Both the position numbers and the translations under genes were made by a program. Source: Vigna angularis (lineage: Eukaryota > Streptophyta > Magnoliopsida > Fabales > Fabaceae). Taken from it: a stretch of 64,000 nt of DNA. The stretch lies in assembly GCF_016808095.1 (NCBI RefSeq), contig NC_068976.1, positions 31,118,371-31,182,370 of the forward strand, read 5' to 3'. Shown here piece after piece: positions 51,243 to 60,249 of the stretch. Under the pieces are notes generated by a model. It had not been told where the DNA came from, did not search any database, and saw only the letters and a list, made by a program, of their open reading frames with translations. The stretch's first letter is position 1; every line of letters begins with the position of its first letter.

Positions 51243-51843
51243 TTACTTTTGTGTCAAATGGATCTTGAAAATATAAGAGTGAACCAAAACAAATATAAAA
51301 GTTTGGCCTGACAAATCGCTTCTCCGTCTATGAATCTCAACGCCTGAGTAATCAACTGGACCTTGAACTGCCACATGAAGCTTTTCAACCTTCACTCGAA
51401 CAAAAAAAATTTCTTTATGATTTGTTAGAGTAGTTATTGCAATTTTTTGGGCCACTGATTCCAGAAGGTTGTGAGGTGACCTTTCAAGAACTTCCTTAAC
51501 TATACTGCATCACAAATTATTGACATGTTAATCAGATTACAACTACTAAATTAAGACATTAACCAATATGAAGAGTGACACTAGAAATTCATGCAATCAA
51601 ATGATGAAAACAGAACCAAGACGTTCTAAATTTGTTGGCCGCTCACTCATATATTGTTGTGTAACTAACTGTATTAGATAAGTGATCAGTTTTGCCAGCA
51701 GTTGCGAGATCCATCCAAGGATCTATATCTACCACGAACTTCTGGCCCAGTTTCCTTTCTTCTGGCTTTGCTCCGTGAAAACCATGGAATGACAATCCCC
51801 TCAGTACGAGTTTGTCTCCACATGCCAGTGCATCAGATTCCAT
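51243..51843 (-). CDS. Dihydroneopterin aldolase (two exons: 51647-51843 and 51243-51504)
   Basis: Converts 7,8-dihydroneopterin to 6-hydroxymethyl-dihydropterin in the cytosolic pterin branch of folate synthesis. Exon one starts at the ATG at 51843 (MESDALACGDKLVLRGLSFH) and contains the hallmark GFHGAKPEERKLGQKFVVDI and DHLSNTVSYTTIY. The donor is GTGAGC (51646-51641) and the acceptor is TGCAG (51509-51505). Splicing joins the IYD codon in phase to IVKEVLERSPHNLLESVAQK. Exon two continues IAITTLTNHKEIFFVRVKVE and ends shortly after GPVDYSGVEIHRRRSDLSG. Predicted length is 152 residues, near the usual 120-150. The conserved Lys near VRVKVEKLHVAV is kept, though the family usually has K-P rather than K-L. 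The C-terminal tail after SDLSG is unusually hydrophobic and may be read-through from a lost stop. An upstream in-frame ATG exists at 51864, but the MESD start fits the family better. This is the only probable working host gene here. Confidence 0.8.
51505..51646 (-). other. Intron of the dihydroneopterin aldolase gene
   Basis: GTGAGC...TGCAG, 142 bp, AT-rich, with phase preserved across the junction. Confidence 0.8.
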
Positions 51844-51946
51844 TTTAGCTAAAATAATGAGCAAATAGAAATATAAAGGTGTATTTTATTTTAAAAATGA
51901 AATTAAATAGTCCTTAGTTAAACTATCTCATACTGATTCATATAAT

Positions 51947-52848
51947 CACTAGTACAAAAACAGCGTACAATGTCGAATATTTTTGGCCTTTCACGTCGAA
52001 TTCGAGAAGGACGTCATATCGGGAGACATTAAATTGACGTCGAATTTAAAAAATCGATGCGTCAAATTTTGTCAATATACGACGTTAATTTAACGTTGAA
52101 TTTTGTCAATATACGACGTTAATCAATTTTTTTAAAATAATTGTAATCCTTTTTTACAACTCTACGAGACCTTAAAAGCAGAACTATGAATGGTAATATA
52201 GGATAAACAACAAATAACAATAACAAACAACAAACAAGTTCAATCAAACAACAAACAAGTTCAATTAAACAACAACAACAAACAAGTTCAACCAAACAAC
52301 AGCAACAATAACAAACAAGTTCAACAAAAAAAAACAACAAACAAGTTCAACAAATAAGTTCTTCAAAACGAAAACGAAAATTAACCTTCAAAAGGTGGGT
52401 TCATCGGAATAAAGGGTTGCCAATAGTGAGAGAGAAAGCAGAATGCGCCTATGAAGGACAAGAACACGAAAATAATCGGTGAAAACAAACGAAAATCATA
52501 CTTGAAGTAGTTAATTAACATGCATTTGTATCAAATGATAGAAAGATTACATGTGATGGTCGTCAAACTTCGTTCGAGAAAAGTTTGAGCAAAGAAGACG
52601 GTCTCGTGCGCTAAGATAAAGTGAATGAATTTTCAATCTCCCTCTCAAATTTTTATTGAATTCATTAACCTTTTGACGTCTAACGTTGAGGCATTCGACG
52701 CTTTATTTCCTTTTACGTCGAATTATAATTCTAAACGACGTTTAGTAATTGCATTTATTTACAAAATTGTCACCGATCATTTTTAACGTTGGCTATTGAC
52801 TGGTTAGACATTGAACGCGTGACGTTATATGCTATTTTTGCACTAGTG
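51947..52848. mobile_element. Non-autonomous CACTA (MITE-like), upstream of the aldolase gene
   Basis: Left end CACTAGTACAAAAACAGCG; the right end reverse-complements to CACTAGTGCAAAAATAGC. TSD AAT lies at 51944-51946 and 52849-51851+1000 (i.e. 52849-52851). Subterminal repeats of ACGTCGAATT / GACGTTAATTTAACGTTGAA occur at both ends. No coding content. Its left end lies 103 bp from the aldolase ATG, so it probably sits in the promoter or 5' UTR. Confidence 0.88.
52200..52360. repeat. Minisatellite ACAACAAACAAGTTCAA
   Basis: Six or so units of roughly 22-30 bp containing AACAACAAACAAGTTCAAYC, inside the CACTA MITE. Confidence 0.85.
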
Positions 52849-53157
52849 AATAAGCAAATAGGAAACCATGTATGTCAAGGCAGCAATAAACCAAAGCAAC
52901 AACAAAATTAAAGTATAAAACATGTACATTGAATTGCTCAACAGAAAATGCTTTAGCTGATAATCAAGATGGAAACATAGAACATTAACTTGCTCAGTAT
53001 CATATACATGTACACCATGTACATTGGAGTCAAGAATGTAGTCTCTTAACAAAAACAAGTATGTAATAAAAACACAATTTGTCATCGTTTAACACCTCTC
53101 TACTATTAGGGAATACAGGTTCAATACTGAAAAAGTCTTTTATCTGAATTTTAAACA

Positions 53158-53226
53158 ACCAAACAGAAACATAAACTCCAAAACAAATTCCCAAACAGAA
53201 ACATAAACTCCAAAAACAAATTCCCA
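53158..53226. repeat. 32-bp tandem duplication
   Basis: AAACAGAAACATAAACTCCA plus AAACAAATTCCC occurs twice in a row, differing by one A. Confidence 0.85.
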
Positions 53227-53299
53227 GAGATTTTCTTCCAACCAAACCAAAAATACCAAAAGCATGTAATTTTAATTGAAATAACTAAAATCAAAATTC

Positions 53300-54207
53300 A
53301 TATAGATAACATCATTATGGTGAGTAGAATAAAGGGCTAAAGGCATCTTTGTTGCGGTGTAAAATCGAGTCGGCGAGCAAGGACATAACGGAAGACAGTG
53401 AAATCAAAGGCGAACCCTAGATTCGAAGGTTTGTTCGGAGGAGATTCTAGGGTTCGAGGTTGGAAGGGATTTAATCGGTGGAAAAGGTTGGAACGGAGAT
53501 TTAATCGGTGTAAATAGATAGAAATTGATCTCAATCGGTTAAAAATGAAGGAAAAGGTAAAACAATCGGTCAAAAGGTGACAAATAAGGAAAACCTAGAG
53601 GAAAATGAGGTTTGGTGTTTGAGGTGACGCTCGAGGTAGCGAAGAAGATGTAGTTCGTTGAGAAGCAAACGCGAAATCGAGAGATTCAAATGAGATTAGG
53701 TTTTGGTGCTCTGATTCTCTCAAGGAGTAGAAAGCATGAAGATGTGGTTCGGTGATGGTAAGGGAGGAATGTTCTTGGAGGAGTGCGTGGTTTAGAGAGG
53801 AAGAGAGGAACGAGAGTGAGAGAAAACGTGAAATTAGAGATAGCGAGAGGGAAATGTGAAAAATTAGAGAGGCAGAGAGATATTATGACTTTAAAACTCA
53901 GTCATAATACATCAAGAAATTTCCACACCTTGTGATAGGTGTCCATATCTACGTAATAATAGGTTTTGAACTTTTTGACAAGTTTGCCACCGCGTTTCAT
54001 ATTATAACTCATATACAAAACTACGTCATAATATGTCTTAAACTTATTTACAAGTTTGCCACCGCGTTTCATATTATGACTAATGTACAAAACTACATTA
54101 TAATATGTCTTACTTTTATTACAATTCTACCACCGGTCAACCTATTATGATGGATAATTTTTATCCGTCATAATAGGTCGTCATAGAAAGGTATTTTTCC
54201 ACTAATG
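53300..54207. mobile_element. CACTA-like element, right-end fragment
   Basis: Ends GGTATTTTTCCACTAATG (reverse complement CATTAGTGGAAAAATACC), one base from the CACTAGTGGAAAAA type. Subterminal repeats with inverted TTATGAC/GTCATAA motifs precede it. The GC-richer block 53340-53870 repeats AATCGGT and is probably interior. A matching left terminus was not found. Confidence 0.5.
53930..54125. repeat. Tandem repeat, unit about 72 bp
   Basis: ACAAGTTTGCCACCGCGTTT begins units at about 53978 and 54050, with a partial third unit (ACAATTCTACCACCGGTC) at about 54120. Each is followed by CATATTATGACT and ACAAAACTACGTCATAAT-like sequence. Confidence 0.8.
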
Positions 54208-54406
54208 AAAACTTCATTAAGTTTAAAGAAGTCTTTCATAAATTAGGATACTTGTAATTGAGTTTATGTTAAAGTTTTTTCATCTATTGACAAGTCAAAA
54301 GTTAAATATTTTTCAATTAAGTTCCTAAGATTGGATTTTTTTTAACCAAGTGACGTGATTGTTATCATATATATGTGTTAAGAAATGTGAAATTATATGA
54401 TTAACA

Positions 54407-54415
54407 TAAAAATAA
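54407..54415. repeat. Left 9-bp target-site duplication of the Pack-MULE
   Basis: TAAAAATAA, identical to 56067-56075. Confidence 0.85.
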
Positions 54416-54759
54416 GGTTTAAATGCTTACTTCGTCCCCATGTTAAGAGGTGAATTTCTGTTTAGTACCCGGTTTTAAAAATGCCTCTATTTTATCTCAA
54501 AGTAGTATAAATTGTATCAATTAGATCCCTTCCGTTAAATTCGCATAAACAGAGTTAACTCCCAACTGACGTGACAAAGGAATCTGCACTTTTTCTTCTC
54601 TCTCCTCTGCTTTTCGTGCAATGTCCCAACTTTTTCTCTCTTTTCTATATCTTTATTAAATATTTTTTCTCTCTCTTCCTCCAAAGCTTATCTTTTCGAA
54701 CATAGATTCACTCATTATTCAAAGTAGTAGTCTGGTTCATCCAACCGTTTGGTGTTCTC

Positions 54760-54925
54760 CTCATGCTCCCACTACCTGTGACCGTTCGGTCCTTGTTGCT
54801 CCCACTGCATGTGACCGTTCGGTCCCTTCTGCTCCCACTGCATGTGACCGTTCGATCCCTACTACTCCCACAGCCTTTGATCGCTCGGTCCCTTCTACTC
54901 CCACTACATGTGATCGCTCGATATT
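54760..54925 (+). repeat. 33-bp minisatellite containing GACCGTTCGGTC
   Basis: About five units of CTCCCACTGCATGTGACCGT followed by TCGGTCCCTTCTG, drifting to GATCGCTCGGTCCC and GATCGCTCGAT. The core GACCGTTCGGTC is at 54780 and 54813. Confidence 0.85.
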
Positions 54926-54952
54926 AACAACGATGATTTGTTTTTGTTTACA

Positions 54953-55368
54953 AGTTGCAGCACCCACCCGATTGCGTCGTCGCTGACTTCCTCTGCCCTT
55001 AGGTTCACGACGTGGTGAACAATCTCCGCATCCCTAGACTCGCCTTCAATGACTTCTTCCTCTTCACCGTGGCCGCCATGGAGTCCGTGAGATCGAATCC
55101 CGAACTTGTTTTCGACGCCGTCCCCTTTGTGATCCCCCATTTTCCCCACCGCATCACCTTGTGCTCCAAACCACCAAAAGGGGTCACCGCCTTCATGGAG
55201 AGGCTTCTGGAAACAGAGATGAAGAGCGACAGTCTCATCGTGAACAACTTCGTGGAGCTTGACGGAGAAGAGTGCATCCAGTACTACGAGAAAGGCAAGG
55301 CCCACAAAGCCTGGCATCTTGGGCCAGCATGTCTGGCCGCGAAAGTCGATGAAGAGAGGGGCGAGTGA
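54953..55368 (+). pseudogene. Captured UDP-glycosyltransferase (UGT73-like) fragment
   Basis: Reads LQHPPDCVVADFLCP, a TAG where the family has Trp, then VHDVVNNLRIPRLAFNDFFL, FTVAAMESVRSNPEL, PFVIPHFPHRIT, ETEMKSDSLIVNNFVELDGE and YYEKGKAHKAWHLGP. This is the middle of the N-terminal acceptor-binding domain of plant family-1 UGTs (about residues 100-260, UGT73 type). The catalytic His and the PSPG sugar-donor box are absent. Apart from the TAG the frame is open to a TGA at 55366, suggesting fairly recent capture. Codon use is GC-rich, unlike the surroundings. It cannot be an enzyme. Confidence 0.85.
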
Positions 55369-55439
55369 CTCCAGTCCGACAAGATCTAGTCAGGGCGGAT
55401 CCGCGTCATATCTCCTTGGGATCGTTGCGAGATCCGCCT

Positions 55440-55808
55440 TGAAGATTCGAACTCCGGTGACCCCTTCGCTGCGTCACATTCTCGGAGTTGACCATTGCAA
55501 GGACCAACCCCGCCGTTGGAGTCACAGTCTCGGAGTCTTCGAGTTACACTCTGTTCCCTTCATTTGGAGTCTACGTGGCAGGTGGTGGATTGTGGGGTCG
55601 ACGCCTGTGGAATTCGCGGTGAGACTGACAGTGTGGATACCCAATGAGAATGTGTGCATTGGAGAAACTCTGTATTGGGTAACCTCGACCAGAGCGTATA
55701 ATGTTATGGGATATGATTTTGGGAGAAATGGGTGGAGGGAATTGGGTGTGCCCATGGCTGAAAAGGGTTGGCTGGAAGTGGTTGCTTGGTTCTGGCATGG
55801 TGGCTTGT
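55440..55808 (+). pseudogene. Captured F-box/kelch-like gene fragment
   Basis: Open from about 55259 in this frame; the recognisable part is NENVCIGETLYWVTSTRAYN followed by VMGYDFGRNGWRELGVPMAE (about 55645-55765). It resembles the kelch-like region of plant F-box/kelch proteins (…LYWVTSARAYSVMGFD…W.ELGVPMA…). Before it, WWIVGSTPVEFAVRLTVW probably belongs to the same gene. The F-box itself is missing and the frame ends at 55808. Family assignment is from motif resemblance and is less secure than for the UGT piece. Confidence 0.55.
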
Positions 55809-56079
55809 AGAAGGGTTGGTTGGGAATGGGTATTAGGGAGAGAAAAAGAGAAAAAGAGAGAGAGAAAAAGATGGCAGCAACATCAGAGGAAAGAGAAAAA
55901 AAGTGCGGCCAGGTCAGCACAGAGTTAACTCCGTTTATGCTAATTTAACGGAGGGGACTTCATTTATACAATTTTTACAACTTTGGGACTCAATAGATTC
56001 ATTTTAAAACCGGGTATTAAACAGAAATTCACCTCTTAACATGGGGACGAAGTAAACATTTAAGCCTAAAAATAATATT

Positions 56080-57544
56080 TGTTAGAAATAATGAGGCTTG
56101 TTTCTCAACACCAAGAGGGGTGAATTGGTGTTTTATAAAAACTTGCACTTTTCAAATCTTTTTCGTAAAGTATAAAGTTCTTGAAATCTTTCTTGTGCAG
56201 TAAGCAAATGTATGTGCAATGAAACGGTAAATGTAAATATAAAGAGATAAAAGAGAGAAAATGAAACATAGTTTTTATGCTGGTTCGGCCTCAATGCCTA
56301 CATCCAATCACCCTTCCAATTAACCATTGATTGAAGAATATTTCACTATAATGATTGGACAATTACATCAAAGGTTTTACTATGAATACACCGTCACAAA
56401 GTAAACACCTTTCTCACTCAAACAATCAAATATGGAAACAATAACACCTGCAAACACAGACCCCACGGTCTTGTTGCAGAAACGCTTTGAGAATCTCCTC
56501 TCAAAGTCAAGAGCACGCCACTCTTCTTCTTAACGCGCATGTCCAGGGAAACAGAAAGTCAAAGATTGCAAGTCTTCTCTCCTGATTAATACAGATGCAC
56601 CTTTAGTCGTGCTAATATGATCAGTCAATGTAATCCACAAAGATGCCTCACAAGAATTCTTCAAGATTCTTCAAACTCTTCGCGTTCTTGATTCTTGGAG
56701 CGTATTGAGTAATTTGTAAACTTTCTAGTATCAAAACAATTAAGTATGAAAGTGCTAGAATGATCAAAAGTTACAGAAACACAACCAGTGCATCAATTTA
56801 TAGTTACTGTCATATCAGACGCAAAGTAATCGATTAAGTTAGTAGTGTAATCGGTTACATAAAAACTATTGTAACAGTATTACAACTAACTCAGCACTTA
56901 ATTGAATGTACAATTAATGTAATCGATTTGCATTAAATGTTGGTCAAACAAATTTAAAATATGACCATTATAGCAATTATGACAAGCATGAAATCAGTTT
57001 TCAAAGCTTAACAAACTCAATTGAATACACAACACATGTAATCGATTAAGCTTAACACTTACACATATTTTGAAAACTTTTTCTTCCCAAAAACTCATCA
57101 CAACACATTTGAAAAGATATTTGCAAACGCACGAGTTTTAATCGATTCAAGACCTAATGTAATCGATTCAAACGAGTTGTTTTGCCATAGTTCAAAACAT
57201 AAGCTGTCTGATGACCTTAATTGATTACTACAACACTGTAATCCATTATGTCATGCAGATATGCTTTTGTGCTTGTGGTTTTCAATACACATAAACATAT
57301 AGTGTGCATACACAGATATAATCACATCATAATCGCAATAGTATGCATAAATTAAAAAATATGTCCAACATATGCATTTATCACAATAAGCATGTACAAA
57401 TTCACATATGTATAACACAACACAAAAACACTTTTCTGTTGTGACGTTAAAACATTCATGTGTTGTTGCTATTAATGTGTTGTCATCATGAAAAACAACA
57501 TAATAGGGATTGGGTTCAGTTGTCACATTGCTCCCCTATCAACT
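56080..57544 (-). repeat. 3' LTR of copia copy B
   Basis: On the plus strand TGTTAGAAATAATGAGGCTT...GCTCCCCTATCAAC. It aligns with the partial LTR at 63531-64000 over its first 470 bp and, more distantly, with copy A's LTRs (shared ends, ATCGATT motifs, TTATGTTTTGAACTATGG region). Its start is only 4 bp from the Pack-MULE's TSD. Confidence 0.88.
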
Positions 57545-58590
57545 ATCTCTCCCTTTTCTGATGATGCACAACCATGATTAATAAAACAACCATAATGTAT
57601 AGTACACAATAAAAAATTGTTTCACGGTGTTTCAAACAATCTTATTCAACAGTCTCATTCAATTTCAATTTCTATTATTTCTCCCACTTTGGGCATTAGC
57701 AAAAAATGATTTATAGCACAATGTAATTGAAACAGGGAGATATTGAAACATATAGAGATGCATCAGCATATGTAAACAGAAAAACATGATGGTCCCCCTG
57801 TCAGCAATGTTCACATGAATTTTTACTTCTTGCCTTTTTAACATATGATCAAATCATTTAACAGTATACAAAACTCCCCCTATCAGTATGCATAAGATAT
57901 TTCAGTCAAAGTTGCATGATAGAGATCTAACAGAGTATGTATCATTCAAGCATTTTCAAGCAGTGTATCAAACAAATGTCACAAATATCAGAGCATTTTA
58001 GATACATCTTGAAATATAGTAACCTAGTGTTATCATTCATAAACTCATACTAGATACACAACGGATTTCAACAGTTTAGTTTATGATGAATAAACACATA
58101 CACAACCAAAAAATCATGGTATAAAGTAAAAGATTTAGCAGTTTAGAAACTTCAAACCAGCTGACGAAATTCAATCGATTATATCTCTCTTGCAATCGAT
58201 TCAGATAAGCAGAGTATTGATGAATTTCCTTTTCAACGCTGTGTAGAAACAGTAAACTTGCATAATCTCTTCATCTCAGCTAGATCAAGCGTTAGTTCAT
58301 ATGAAGTATAATTGAGAAGTAATCAATATCACATATTAAGTATGAGTATGCAATGTAATGATGTAACAATGAAATGTTCAATTTGCATACATACAAGTGA
58401 ATCAAATCAGATTCAATCAACTCACATAATTATTCACAAATTACAGATTGATTGCCAAAAGATAATTTCATTGATGTTAAAAAGGTGATTATAACCTGAA
58501 GCATAAGATATGGCTTAAGAGCCACCATATCAAAGCAAGAAAAAACAGAATCATAAAGTAGACACAGACAAAAACTACATAGCTAGAACT
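57545..58590 (-). other. Untranslated 3' region of copia copy B
   Basis: No coding content. It corresponds in position and texture to 23173-24106 of copy A (shared ACTCCCCCTATCAGTATGC at about 57880 versus GCATATTGATAGGGGGAG at 23720 in the opposite sense). Confidence 0.7.
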
Positions 58591-59706
58591 CTAAGACCCA
58601 TATTCTGAGTCAGATATTTCTATAAAATCTTCATCCGTTTTGTCCTCTTCACTTTCTGGTTCATCTTCAGAAGTTCCACTAAATACATTAATTCTTAATG
58701 CATAGTCCAGTTTGTTGTGTAGTTCAGAGAGAGACTTTTGCAGCTTTGACATTTTGTTATCCTATCTCTTAAATTCATTAACCATAAGTTTTTCAAATTT
58801 TGACTGAGGTTTGAATCTATACTTGGATAGATCAACACCAATAGGTACAACTTCCTCTTCTTCTGGAATATGTTTATCCTTGAATGACCATCCTTTTTCT
58901 CCTCGTCTAAACTCCATATGATATAGAGAGATCTTTTATATCATATTTCTCTTCGAACAGCACATGGTGACTTCGTTTGAAATATCCACTCCAAAATGTC
59001 TTAAAATTCTACTGATAAAGACAACATAAGGAAGATGATATACTTGTTGCCTAGTGATTTTAGTCATGTGATCACTTAATGTTGAGATCCAATCTATTGG
59101 TAACTTGGTTATTAAGGCATGCAGTAGATAGAAATCCTTAGTAGTCAACTGTGTGTGATTTCCACTTCTCGAAAGTAAAATCCAGACAATCACAAAAGCA
59201 CACAATATTTCATTCTTTTTCAGGTTATCAACCCTGAAGAGATTATTGTGTCTTGATTCTTCATAATCCCTTAGATAGTCCTTGTAGATTGCCATTTTAT
59301 TAACACCAGGTATTTCTTGATGACACTTCATACCACCAGGATGAAATCCTGCAATAGTTTTCCAAACAGCTTCATCAATACGGATGTTTACCCCTTTTAC
59401 ACGGGAAAGAATATGATTGCCTTCAACCTTTATATTGCCATAAAATACTTTCACAAGGTTGGGATAATAATCTCCTTCAAGTTCCACAAACTTAGATAGA
59501 CGAGATTAGACCAACCATTCCTGAAATATGTACCCTTTAGTGCGAAAGAATAGAATACTTAAGTGTTTATGCCTTATTACTTCCTTGAAACCCCAAAAGC
59601 AAACAAAGTCTCTATGTTTCTCCTCATCACTGAACCAACATTCTGTATTTACTTTCCTTTCAATAGTTGCAGGACGTTTCCCTCATCGTGAAGATGAAGA
59701 GGCCAT
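58591..59706 (-). pseudogene. Transposase_32-type ('putative plant transposon protein') ORF inside the LTR element
   Basis: Starts MASSSSR-stop-GKRPATIERK (59706), then FSDEEKHRDFVCFWGFKEVI and a frameshift/stop near WLV. The longest open part (59487-58936) begins ELEGDYYPNLVKVFYGNIKV and includes VKGVNIRIDEAVWKTIAGF, LTTKDFYLLHALITKLPIDW and YVVFISRILRHFGVDIS. A TGA-terminated end follows, but reading continues as EFRRGEKGWSFKDKHIP to an acidic tail, EDKTDEDFIEISDSEYGS, with a final stop at 58591. The order and motifs match Transposase_32, a plant-specific domain of unknown function common in legume retroelements. About 370 codons, with at least three lesions. It sits where an extra 3' ORF (after pol) would be in Sirevirus-like copia elements. 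Confidence 0.75.
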
Positions 59707-60249
59707 CACAGGTTTTGAGATTTTAAAGATACTTTTAACTGAGATAGGGTTAAGAGTCAGAGAACAAATTTCACAAAGAATTTTCAATTTAGGTATTTAT
59801 ATAGGTGCGCAACCAATCACTTCAATTTTAGGCGCGTTCAAATTTTCAAAAATAGAAAGCTCAGATAAAACATTTTAATCGATTTTATTATTTTCGAAAT
59901 TGATTCAATTGTGTAACAGTTTCGCAAAAAAATAGAGAAACACATAAAAATCTAATCGATTTTGCTAATAACGTAATCGGTTGAACTTCGTGAAAACTGT
60001 TTTTCATCCAAATTCATCAAACAGACAAGCACACATCATTCATACACACAACATACATTCGCAACTAGAAAAAAATGATGCATGAATGCATGAGTTTGAA
60101 AGTTGATGTTACCACACAGTGTTACTCAAGAAGTTTTGATGTGTTCCATTGTAATTCATCCTTGAGCATTGTCTGCTTCTGAATTCGCTTACTTCCTTGC
60201 AAAACTTGTAAATGGTTTTGTTGTAGGTACCCAAATAAACTTGGAGCCT

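Larger units (their letters stand above)
54416..56066. mobile_element. Pack-MULE with two captured gene fragments
   Basis: TIRs start GGTTTAAATGCTTACTTCG (left) and, reverse-complemented on the right, GGCTTAAATGTTTACTTCG. They remain similar for about 150 bp, past CCATGTTAAGAGGTGAATTT and CATAAACRGAGTTAACTC. A perfect 9-bp TSD, TAAAAATAA, flanks it (54407-54415; 56067-56075), as expected for MULEs. There is no transposase. The interior is GC-rich and holds a minisatellite (54760-54925), a UDP-glycosyltransferase fragment (54953-55368) and an F-box/kelch-like fragment (55440-55808). Confidence 0.9.

Noticed and set aside
55012..55368. A functional UDP-glycosyltransferase
   Set aside because: No PSPG box or catalytic His, an in-frame TAG upstream, and location within Pack-MULE TIRs.
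57251..57526. Cys/Tyr-rich reverse ORF of 91 codons
   Set aside because: Entirely inside the copy B LTR, with no conservation in the other LTRs.
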